Part shown: positions 55,073-63,400 of the stretch, piece after piece | Layout: each line of letters begins with the position of its first letter | Position numbering within the stretch: the stretch's first letter is position 1 | Source of the DNA: Saprospirales bacterium | Lineage (GTDB): Bacteria > Bacteroidota > Bacteroidia > Chitinophagales > Saprospiraceae | Reading direction: 5' to 3' | Assembly: GCA_002698985.1 (NCBI GenBank) | Contig: PAAY01000006.1 | Location: forward strand, 25,323 to 89,322 | Length of the DNA: 64,000 nt | The notes under the pieces: generated by a model | What the model saw: only the letters and a program-made list of their open reading frames with translations | The model's database searches: none | What the model was told of the DNA's origin: nothing | Translations under genes and position numbers: made by a program

Positions 55073-56938
55073 TCATTCTTCCACCTCCAACACCAGCACA
55101 CCGCGGGCGGGAACGCTGATGCTCTCATCCAACTGGAAGGCTTTTCCGGTAATGACATCTTTGGCGCTCGCCGGGGTGGCTAGAACTTCGGCAAAGCGAT
55201 CCAGGGCCAGTTCCGAATCAGCGGTGTTTTTGTTCATCACCACCATCACTTTTTGTTTTTCGTCGAAACGGAAATAGACGTACACGCCGTCTCGGGGCTG
55301 GAAATGCACCAGCTTTCCAAAGTGAACGGCTGTGGCATTTTTGCGCCAGTGAAGGAGATTTGCGACGAAAGCCTGGGCCTCTTTCTGCTGGTTGGTCAGC
55401 CCCTCTCCGGTGAAGCCGTTGACCAGATCTCCATCCCAGCCGCCGGGAAAATCGCTGCGGATGATGCCGTGATCGCCGGTGCCGGGGTTCTTCATCAGGA
55501 TTTCCGTTCCGTAATAGATCTGCGGGGTGCCGCGGGTCGTCAGCACAAAGGCGATGGCCATTTTGTACAGGTCGAAATCTTCATTCAGTTGGGTGAAGAT
55601 CCGGCTCATGTCGTGGTTGTCCGGGAAGGTGACCAGCACGTAAGGGTCGGGGTACAGAAAATCCTGCGCCAGGGTTTCGTACAGGCGGTGCCAGCCGTCG
55701 AACCAGCCTTCCGGTTCCTTGAGTGCCTTCGACATGGCAGCCTGGATGGGAAAATCCATCAGGGTGGGCAGGTAAGACACATAGCCGTTGGCGTTGTGCT
55801 TGCCCCGCTGCCAATAGGAAACGATGGCCGGGTCTTCGTGCCACTCCTCCCCTACCACGTTGAAGTTGGGGTATTCCTCCATCACCCTTCGGGTCCATTC
55901 CGTCATGTAATCCTCATCCGGATAGGGGTAGGTATCCATGCGGATGCCGGCCAGGCCGAGGTATTCGATCCACCAGATGGCGTTCTGGGTCAGGTAGTTG
56001 GCCAGCAGGGGATTGCGCTGGTTGAGGTCGGGCATGGTGGGCACGAACCATCCGTCGGTAAAAATCTTTTTGTCCAATTCTGACCCATAAGGGTCTTGCA
56101 GGAGTGTTTTCCGGTGGTTGGTGCCGGTGTATTCCGGCCAGTGGTTGATCCAGTCGGGACTGGGCAGGTCGTTCATCCACCAGTGTTGCAGGCCGCAGTG
56201 GTTGACGATCATGTCCATGATGAGGCCGATGCCTTTGCTGCGGGCCTCATCGGCCAGTTGGCGGTAAGATTCATTGGTTCCAAAACGGGGGTCCACTTTG
56301 TAAAAATCGGTGGTGGAATAGCCGTGGTAGGAGTATTCGGGCATGTCGTTTTCCAGCACCGGATTCAGCCAGATGACGGTGAAACCCATGTCGGAAATGT
56401 AATCCAGGTGCTGCCGGATGCCTTCGATATCGCCTCCGTGGCGGCCGCCTTTGAAAGCCCGGTTGGAGCGTTCCCGCATGCCGGGCACATCGTCGTTGGT
56501 GGGGTCGCCGTTGGCAAAGCGGTCGGGGGTGATGAGGTACAGCACGTCTGAATTGTCGAAGCCCTTGTGCTCAGCGGCGCCGGGCTCCCGCTGCCAGAGT
56601 TCCCACTGCACGGAGCATACCTTTTTGCCGTCCTTCGTAAAATCGAAACGCACTTTGCCGGGCTTGACGCCTTCCTTCAGCAAGAGGTTGACGAAGAGGT
56701 AATTCGGGCTGGGCACCTTGATGACCTGCTCGATCTCGACACCCGGATAAGCCGTGGATGGATTGAGATCGCCGATGGCATCGCCGTGCAAAAGCAACTG
56801 CACGCGGGGATTCTTCATGCCCACCCACCAGTTGGGCGGCTCCACCCGCTCGATGGGGTTGACCTGGGCCGCCATTTTGCCGAAGGAAAAAACCAGAAAA
56901 AGTAGAAATGCAATGGATAGAAAGCTGCGTCTGCTCAT
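55073..56938 (-). CDS. Secreted GH13 alpha-amylase / cyclomaltodextrinase-like enzyme
   Basis: 621 residues from the ATG at 56936-56938: signal peptide (1-24), N-terminal beta-domain (about 26-115, PPNWWVGMKNP as in neopullulanase/cyclomaltodextrinase), catalytic barrel with DMIVNHCG, nucleophile Asp335 (GIRMDTYPY), acid/base Glu364 (VVGEEW) and Asp443 (FPDNHDM), then a C-terminal beta-domain. The type resembles the SusA neopullulanase of starch utilisation systems, but no SusC/D pair is adjacent. It hydrolyses alpha-1,4-glucans or cyclodextrins, probably in the periplasm, as there is no T9SS sorting domain. Confidence 0.92.
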   Translation of the reverse strand: MSRRSFLSIAFLLFLVFSFGKMAAQVNPIERVEPPNWWVGMKNPRVQLLLHGDAIGDLNPSTAYPGVEIEQVIKVPSPNYLFVNLLLKEGVKPGKVRFDFTKDGKKVCSVQWELWQREPGAAEHKGFDNSDVLYLITPDRFANGDPTNDDVPGMRERSNRAFKGGRHGGDIEGIRQHLDYISDMGFTVIWLNPVLENDMPEYSYHGYSTTDFYKVDPRFGTNESYRQLADEARSKGIGLIMDMIVNHCGLQHWWMNDLPSPDWINHWPEYTGTNHRKTLLQDPYGSELDKKIFTDGWFVPTMPDLNQRNPLLANYLTQNAIWWIEYLGLAGIRMDTYPYPDEDYMTEWTRRVMEEYPNFNVVGEEWHEDPAIVSYWQRGKHNANGYVSYLPTLMDFPIQAAMSKALKEPEGWFDGWHRLYETLAQDFLYPDPYVLVTFPDNHDMSRIFTQLNEDFDLYKMAIAFVLTTRGTPQIYYGTEILMKNPGTGDHGIIRSDFPGGWDGDLVNGFTGEGLTNQQKEAQAFVANLLHWRKNATAVHFGKLVHFQPRDGVYVYFRFDEKQKVMVVMNKNTADSELALDRFAEVLATPASAKDVITGKAFQLDESISVPARGVLVLEVEE

Positions 56939-57013
56939 GATGTAAATTTTAGTTCCTGAGAATTTTGCGAAGAAAAGCAATGCGGGAAAGATAGGCCAGA
57001 TCGAGGGGATGAT

Positions 57014-58183
57014 TCATGTCAGGTAGTTGGGGAGATACTCCTCCAAAAATTTGTTCAGGCCCACCACAAGAAATCCCTGTTTGACAGGATACACGTCATC
57101 GCCCGGGTAGATGATATAGTTATCCGAGGTGCCGATGTCTTCGGTGGCGATGTAAAATCCTTTTGATGGCACCGGCGACATGGAAAACTTGATTTCGATG
57201 GAAGCAACAGGTTTGTTGCCCTTCACCAAAATCAGGTCGCATTCGGCCCCCTGGTGGGTACGGTAAAAATACAGCTCGATTTGGCCCATTGACCAACCGT
57301 AAATCTGCTCTATGACATAGCCCTCCCAGGAAGGTCCAACGGCAGTGTTTCCCAGAAGGGTATTCAGATTTTCCAGATCGAGCCAGGCGTGGAGGAGACC
57401 GCTGTCACGATGGTACACTTTGGGAGACTTGACCAGGCGTTTGCTCACATTGGCGAACCAGGGTTGAAGGGTTCTGACCATGAAGGCATTTTCGAAGTAG
57501 GAAAAATACTTGTTGACCGTTGCGTGAGCGATGCCAAGGGCTTTGGCAAATTTGGACGCCTGCCAGATGCCGCCATTTTCTCCGGCCAGCATTTGCCAAA
57601 ACCTTCGGATAACTACGAAATCGGCTCCGAGGCCCAGCGAAGGTAAATCCCGCTCCAGGTATGACCGGATGAAGTTCTTGCGCCATTTCAGGCTTTGAGA
57701 ATCATCGGATGCGAAAAGTGACAAGGGGAAACCGCCACGCAGCCAGTGGGTTTTCCAATCAGTATGATCTTTTATTTCGGGAAAAAGAAAGGGCGTCAGC
57801 TCGAGGTAGGCGATCCTTCCGGCCAGCGATTCCGAGCTCTGCCTCAGCAGTTCCGGCGAAGCCGAACCCAAGAGCAACAGTTTGCCGGGGCGGCGGTCAT
57901 TGTCGATGATGCCCCTGAGTTGCCTGAAAATTTCCGGCATCTGCTGCACTTCATCCAAAGCCACACATTTTTCCCTGTTCAGCTCGAAAAACAAATGCGG
58001 GTCAGAAAGCTTTATTCGATCCCGGTCGTCCTCGAGGTCCACATATACCAGGTCGAGAGAATCCAGGTGTCGGATCAGGGTAGTTTTGCCAACCTGCCTT
58101 GCCCCTACCAATCCGACTGCGGGAAAATAGGATAGCAATGAAAGCAACTCCTTTTTGATATGTCGCTCGATGTAGTTTACCAT
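57014..58183 (-). CDS. AAA_14/DUF4143 ATPase
   Basis: 389 residues from the ATG at 58181-58183 (an ORF start four codons earlier also exists). N-terminal AAA_14 ATPase with Walker A VGARQVGKTTLI (26-37) and Walker B KCVALDEVQQ; sensor-like LLLGSASPELLRQS; C-terminal DUF4143 domain with a nuclease-like core (GYVIEQI, YRTHQGAECDLIL and ASIEIKFS), a PD-(D/E)xK-type arrangement. The role of these widespread, patchily distributed proteins is unknown; they are suspected to be mobile or defence-related. The start codon lies in a repeated 12-mer, described separately. Confidence 0.9.
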   Translation of the reverse strand: MVNYIERHIKKELLSLLSYFPAVGLVGARQVGKTTLIRHLDSLDLVYVDLEDDRDRIKLSDPHLFFELNREKCVALDEVQQMPEIFRQLRGIIDNDRRPGKLLLLGSASPELLRQSSESLAGRIAYLELTPFLFPEIKDHTDWKTHWLRGGFPLSLFASDDSQSLKWRKNFIRSYLERDLPSLGLGADFVVIRRFWQMLAGENGGIWQASKFAKALGIAHATVNKYFSYFENAFMVRTLQPWFANVSKRLVKSPKVYHRDSGLLHAWLDLENLNTLLGNTAVGPSWEGYVIEQIYGWSMGQIELYFYRTHQGAECDLILVKGNKPVASIEIKFSMSPVPSKGFYIATEDIGTSDNYIIYPGDDVYPVKQGFLVVGLNKFLEEYLPNYLT

Positions 58184-58253
58184 GAAAAATTGCACATGGA
58201 TGTTTAAAATTTCATGGTAAAACTACAAAACATCTTCAAAATTTCATGGTAAA
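58172..58253. promoter_or_regulatory. Three copies of TTTCATGGTAAA around the DUF4143 gene start
   Basis: TTTACCATGAAA at 58176-58187 contains the start codon of the ATPase gene (minus strand). The reverse complement TTTCATGGTAAA occurs at 58210-58221 and 58242-58253, 32 bp apart, with further matching flanks (GTAGTTTACCATGAAAAATT against AAATTTCATGGTAAAACTAC). The first two form a hairpin with about 19-bp arms. This may be an operator for autoregulation or a mark of insertion. Confidence 0.75.
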
Positions 58254-58319
58254 CCACCTCCAGTCCTGAATTCCCCCCAACCGGAGCCATCGCCATTTTC
58301 CATTGCCGGAGGGCATCGC

Positions 58320-58327
58320 TATGTTTG
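58320..58327 (+). promoter_or_regulatory. Possible -7 box (TATGTTTG) for the exonuclease III gene
   Basis: TAnnTTTG match 28 bp before the ATG at 58355, predicting a leader of about 21 nt. Confidence 0.4.
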
Positions 58328-58354
58328 CGCTCTTGCTGAAAAACAAAAAAGATC

Positions 58355-59125
58355 ATGCGCACCAGAATCATCTCTTACAACGTGAACGGCATCCGGGCCG
58401 CCCTCAACAAAGGGCTGGCGGATTGGCTGCTGAAAGAGGACTTCGACATCATCTGCCTCCAGGAAACCAAGGCCCAACCCGACCAGGTGGACCTCAGCCC
58501 ACTCAAAGAAGCCGGCTATTTCGCCTTTTGGCACTCGGCAAAAAAGAAGGGTTATTCCGGTGTGCTCACCCTCTCCAAACAGGAACCCGACCTGGTGGAT
58601 GCTGGCTGCGGCGACCACAAATACGACGACGAAGGCCGCATCCTGCGCACGGATTTTGGCGACTGGACCCTGCTCAACTGCTACTTCCCCTCCGGCACCA
58701 CTGGCGATGTGCGACAGGATTTCAAATACCAGTTTCTGGATGATTTTTACGAGTGGGTGCAGGAATTGCGGAAGACGAGACCCAAACTGCTCATCGCCGG
58801 CGATTACAACATTGCCCACACAGAAATGGACATCCACAACCCCGTCAGCAACAAGAATTCTTCCGGCTTCCTGCCCGAAGAGCGGGCCTGGATGACCAAA
58901 TTCTTCAGCAATGGCTTTACCGATCCTTTCCGCAAGGTGCACCCGGATCTGGTCGAGTACAGCTGGTGGAGCTTCAGGGCCAATGCCCGGGCCAATAACA
59001 AAGGCTGGCGCATCGACTACATCGCCGTGACCGATAACCTGGCCGACAAGGTGGTGGAACTGCGGCACCTCACCGATGTGGTTCATTCCGACCACTGCCC
59101 GGTGTACCTCGAAATAGACCTTTGA
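58355..59125 (+). CDS. xth: Exodeoxyribonuclease III / AP endonuclease
   Basis: 256 residues of the exonuclease III/APE1 family: RIISYNVNGIRAALNKG with the metal-site Asn, Glu37 (CLQETKA), GDYNIAHTEMDIHNP with the catalytic Asp and Asn, WSFRANARANNKGWRIDYIAVT, and the final HSDHCPVYLEI with Asp-His. It incises abasic sites and removes 3' blocking groups in base-excision repair. The stop TGA (59123-59125) and the stop of the convergent esterase make up the palindrome TGATCA, leaving no intergenic base. Confidence 0.95.
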   Translation: MRTRIISYNVNGIRAALNKGLADWLLKEDFDIICLQETKAQPDQVDLSPLKEAGYFAFWHSAKKKGYSGVLTLSKQEPDLVDAGCGDHKYDDEGRILRTDFGDWTLLNCYFPSGTTGDVRQDFKYQFLDDFYEWVQELRKTRPKLLIAGDYNIAHTEMDIHNPVSNKNSSGFLPEERAWMTKFFSNGFTDPFRKVHPDLVEYSWWSFRANARANNKGWRIDYIAVTDNLADKVVELRHLTDVVHSDHCPVYLEIDL

Positions 59126-59776
59126 TCAGAGGCTTGCAGCCACTCGTACCAGCACATCCCGTGGCACTTCGTGCACGCCCTCAAACTTCTCTTCGTCAAA
59201 AACGGGAAGCTGCTCAGCGGCAAATTGGCGTTGCCAGTTCAGCCGCTCGACAGTCAGGAAGGGGTCTTTCGTTCCGTAAACAAATTTTACTTTTCGCTTC
59301 GCAAAAAAGTCGCGGTGTGGCCGGTAATCCAGGTCTTCGGGCATCAGGCCCGCCCAAAGGAGGAGGTTGTCAAATTCCGGGAACTTTTCCATGATCCAGC
59401 GCACCTGTGTGGCCACCCCCTGTGAGAATCCCAACAAATTCACCTGCACATCCTCGGGCATTTTTCTTCGGAAAAGGTCGTAGAGCGTTTGCAGGTAATT
59501 GGCGTAGTCGTGGATCTCATCCAGCCGGTGCTGCCGGGTCATCCAACTGGCCACGGGATCGCCGGTATAGCCTCCCCAATAGAAATAGGAAAGCCCCTCC
59601 GGCGCCAGTACGAAGGTTTCCCCGTCGTCCAGCCCGTCAAAGCGCCGGATGAAGGTGCTGGCCAGTTGGCCGTAACCGTGGCAGGCAATCCAGAACCGCC
59701 GGGTGTTTCTGCCGGCCTCTCCGAGGGTGTAGTAGTGGGCCGTCCGTGGTATGCTGATCTTGTGGTGGGTGGGCAT
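59126..59776 (-). CDS. Phospholipase/carboxylesterase-type alpha/beta hydrolase
   Basis: 216 residues, no signal peptide. Oxyanion region WIACHGYGQLAS, nucleophile Ser in LLGFSQGVATQ, acid Asp in VYGTKDPFLT and base His in FEGVHEVPRDVL. It belongs to the YpfH/acyl-protein thioesterase-like serine esterases of the cytoplasm; the substrate is unknown. Convergent with xth with zero spacing. Confidence 0.87.
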   Translation of the reverse strand: MPTHHKISIPRTAHYYTLGEAGRNTRRFWIACHGYGQLASTFIRRFDGLDDGETFVLAPEGLSYFYWGGYTGDPVASWMTRQHRLDEIHDYANYLQTLYDLFRRKMPEDVQVNLLGFSQGVATQVRWIMEKFPEFDNLLLWAGLMPEDLDYRPHRDFFAKRKVKFVYGTKDPFLTVERLNWQRQFAAEQLPVFDEEKFEGVHEVPRDVLVRVAASL

Positions 59777-59885
59777 GGATGTTGGTTTTGGTCATCGTTG
59801 CTGTTTCAGGGCAAAAATGCCCTTTTCGTCGGGAACACTGACTGTGTCAGTTCGAGTGCTGCTGATGGTTGAAACGGTGAGGGCT

Positions 59886-59921
59886 AGACCTTATGAGGTT
59901 TTCGGAAACCTCATAAGGTCT
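59886..59921. repeat. Perfect hairpin with 16-bp arms (AGACCTTATGAGGTTT)
   Basis: AGACCTTATGAGGTTT and AAACCTCATAAGGTCT flank TCGG. The arms contain smaller palindromes. I recall very similar hairpins dispersed in Bacteroidota genomes, which suggests a non-autonomous mobile repeat. Confidence 0.85.
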
Positions 59922-59956
59922 GGAAACGAGGCATCTGGCTAGCTAACCGTTCATTG

Positions 59957-60160
59957 TGAAGATCCGCCCTTCGGGCGGATGACAAAGGGGTTACCGGGGA
60001 AGGTTCTGAATAAACGATTGACACCCGAGCTCTCTGCTACTGAACCGAATCCTGGTAATCCGTCAATCCTGTGAATCCTGATCCTGACACTGCCATCCTG
60101 CTAATCCGCCAATCCTGAGAATCCTGATCCTGACACTGCCATCCTGCTAATCCCGGTAAT
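59957..60160 (-). repeat. Type II composite repeat, second copy (inverted)
   Basis: Starts with TGAAGATCCGCC-CTTCGG-GCGGATGACAAAG, continues through a CTCTCTGCTACTGAACC segment matching GGTCAGTACCAGAGA of the 17-kb copy in reverse complement, and ends in two 46-bp units containing GTCAATCCTGTGAATCCTGA. Module order is the exact reverse of 16862-17066. Confidence 0.85.
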
Positions 60161-60185
60161 AAGCATACATTATCCCACGGTCCAC

Positions 60186-60216
60186 TTGCACATTCCATTT
60201 CCACGCCTTAAATTTG
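60186..60216 (+). promoter_or_regulatory. Bacteroidota-type promoter (TTG-N20-TAAATTTG)
   Basis: TTG at 60186-60188 and TAAATTTG at 60209-60216 are 20 bases apart, fitting both the -33 and -7 elements. It would drive the large gene at 60405 with a leader of about 180 nt. It is the only candidate in the window with both boxes. Confidence 0.55.
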
Positions 60217-60404
60217 GCCACAGTTTTCAAAACGCCGCTGGCGCCGGACTGTGTCCGGTGACATTTTCCACCAAAAAAGAAGAGCTCTGCAATTACACTG
60301 ATTGAAACACTAAAGCTGAAAACATTTATTCTTTAACCAGCCTGCTGTTTTTATGATCAAGCGCTCCATGCTTTCAAAAAAAACGAGGCCCAAAACCGTT
60401 TACC

Positions 60405-63400
60405 ATGAAGACCTCAATTTTTCGAAAACCCGCTCTGCACCAACACTTTCATTCCTTCACCGGGTGGGTATTTGTGGCTGCCCTGGCGCTTTTTGCCAGA
60501 TACACAAGTCCCCCCCCCCCGCTATTGACTGAGATGGATGCTTGCCTTGACATTATGCCGATTGATCCTTCTGTGTGCCCCGCTGAATGTAACCTGGTGA
60601 ATTATGGGGATTTTGAAGATTTCACCACCGGGCAAAATGCCTACTACACAGGTTTTGTAGCACCTTTCAATTCCCAGGTAATTGTAGCTAACGGTTACAC
60701 AGTCAACACCGTTGACATTCTTTCTGACAACAGTAACCAATACTTGAGAATGATATCTTCTAGCGGAGGTTATCAGGAAAACGCTCTTTTGCCGCTTTGC
60801 TCAGCGATTGACCCCGGTTGCTCATTCACGGTAGAGTTCAAGGCTTGTGCCAGCACGAATCCGGCCGGAGCTCAACAGTTAACAGTTGGGGTTTGGGCTT
60901 TGACACAACTTCCTGCCAATCTGGAGATGCCAGCCAACCTTCCTTGCAATGGAACTTTATTGGATAATCAAAACAACGTAATAGGAACTTGTCTTGGGGT
61001 GGTCAATGTACCCGTGAATTGCTCATCGGGCAATGTCACTTTTCCTGTCAATCCATTTTCACTAAGCGGTTCTTATTCCGGATCCGTTACGCACATCTGG
61101 ATCAAAGAAATTCAGGTAAACCAGGAATTCAGTACCAATGTTTACCTCGATGATATTTCTGTGACAAAGGATTGCGAAAATCAGATCACGGTTGACCCGA
61201 ACGTCACTTCTGCCTGCCCCGGCGGGCAGGTTGCCGTTGATTTTGAAGTTTGTAATTCAGGCTCACAAAGCACACCTGCAACGGTTACCCTTACACCTGA
61301 TTTGAGTGGAATTAGTGGTGTAACCCTCTCCGCATACAATCCTGAATTTCCAGGCGGCACAGCCACCATTAACAACCTGGCAGCAGGGGAGTGTACCACT
61401 GTTTCGCTTTATCTCGACCTGGCTTCCTCTCTGCCAGGTGGGACTCCGATTTCATTTCCCGTGGCGATTCAGCCCAACGGTGCCTGCATAAAGTCCTCCT
61501 CTGTTCAGGTTGATTTTACCGTTGAAAATTGCGACAGCCTTGGTTGCGATTGTCCTGCAGGAAGTCTGGTGATTGGCACGCCGGGAACGGAGACTTTGTT
61601 GTCGGATTTGGTGGCACTTGGTTTACTACCGGCCAATCCAACAGTTGTTACCAACTTTAACCTAACCGTACAAGGCACATTGGTTATGGATGCCGATATG
61701 ATTTCGGGATCAGACAACGAGTACCGATTTGGTGTCGGGAGCGACATTTGCATGCTAGATGGAGCAGAGATCAAGGTTCCGTCTGGAAATACCTTGAGAA
61801 TTCATGATACCCACATTAGAGGCTGTCTGAAACGATGGAAAAGTATCACAGTAGAAACGGGGGCTACCCTGATATTTTCAACTGATGGAGGCGGGTTGGT
61901 CGAAGATGCTCAATACGCTGTTTTTCCTCAGTCAAAAGCCGAAGTGAGCATTCAGCGAACGGAATTCAACAAAAATTACATCTCGCTGTATTTTAATGAC
62001 CCTTTTGGCGAATTTAACCTGGAGCCATTTTTTGGAAATACGATGCAATGCACAGCTCCCCTCAAACCCCACTACGATCCAAATGATCCCAACGACGGCA
62101 CCTGGTCCTATGCCGGAATTTACACCATTGGGCAGGATATCCTCGACATCGTTTCGTTCGGTGCATACAGTACCAATTACTTCGTAAACCTGCGTAACGG
62201 CATCATAACCATCGGAGCCCACCTTACGGTGAGAGGTGCTCAGTTCATTGACATACTCGACATGAATGAATACGGCTTCTTGGAAGGTTACGGTATCTGG
62301 GCCCAGGCAGTGAACGGGAGCCGCAGGCTGACCGTTCAGGGCTTTGGAGAAACCGGCACCCCTTCCTTTCAAAACTGCACAAATGGTATTTTATCCTGGG
62401 GCATGGCAGTGGATGGCATCCGGAACAACAACATGCTGCAAATGGGCTTCGGAGTCAGATCATTGTTTGCCCGTGACCAGCTGACCATTTTCGACAATGC
62501 TGTTGAAGCGAGCAGGATGGGTATTGGCACCGTGGGTATGCACCCCATGACACAGATGTTGGTCTTCAGCAATAACCTGGATTTGACCGCCTCCGGGGCA
62601 AGAGGCATACAAATGACGGGAGGCGGAACTACACCTGCAGGAGGATTCACATTTTCAGCGAATGGCAATAACTTGAACCTCTACGAACCCGGTCAACAGG
62701 GAATTGGCGTACTGACGCTGAACCAGGCCCTTATTCGAAACAATACCGTGCAGGCCTTTGGCAACGGCACCTCCATGACCGGATTGAACCTCCAAGGCAG
62801 CCATGACAACATCCTTCAGTGCAATGACATCACAGGTTTGGACCCCACATCAGGCACGGCCGTTAGGGCCTGGGATGCAGAAAACACCGCCTGGCGCTGC
62901 AACAAAATCGGCAACACCGAAAACGGCGTGTATGTCTTGATGGGCGGACACAGCCCCGATAACTTCATCGGCACCTCCATCGGCAACCACACTTGGGGCC
63001 TGCGCATCGATGGCAACCCCACAAACCCCGGCGTGCTCGGACAACAACACCACACCGGCAACCGATGGATTGGCAGCTACACCGGTGCAGGAGCAAGGCA
63101 TGAGTCAAACAATCAATTTGTGGTGAGTGATTCCCGCTTCACCGTCCACACCACCACACCCCCCTACCACCCGCCCAGCGTGGGCGTGGAGCCGGGGGTA
63201 CAACAGACGGATTTTTTCACTTTTCAACCAGGAACCCCCAACACCTTCTGCCTCGACTTCAACGCCTGCCCGGTGGATGAATTCAGCGGCGAGGACCCGC
63301 AGATACACGACATCGATCTCGACATAGCCGGCGGTACCACGGGTAGCCCGGAAAGTCGCTATCTGGCCGAGCGCTACCTCTACCGCAAGCTGCTGCGCAA

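Larger units (their letters stand above)
59777..60404. other. 628-bp intergenic region of repeats before the giant surface protein gene
   Basis: Holds, in order, a perfect 16-bp-stem hairpin (59886-59921), the second type II composite (59957-60160, reverse orientation), and a promoter-like pair of boxes (60186-60216). No gene recognised. Confidence 0.75.
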
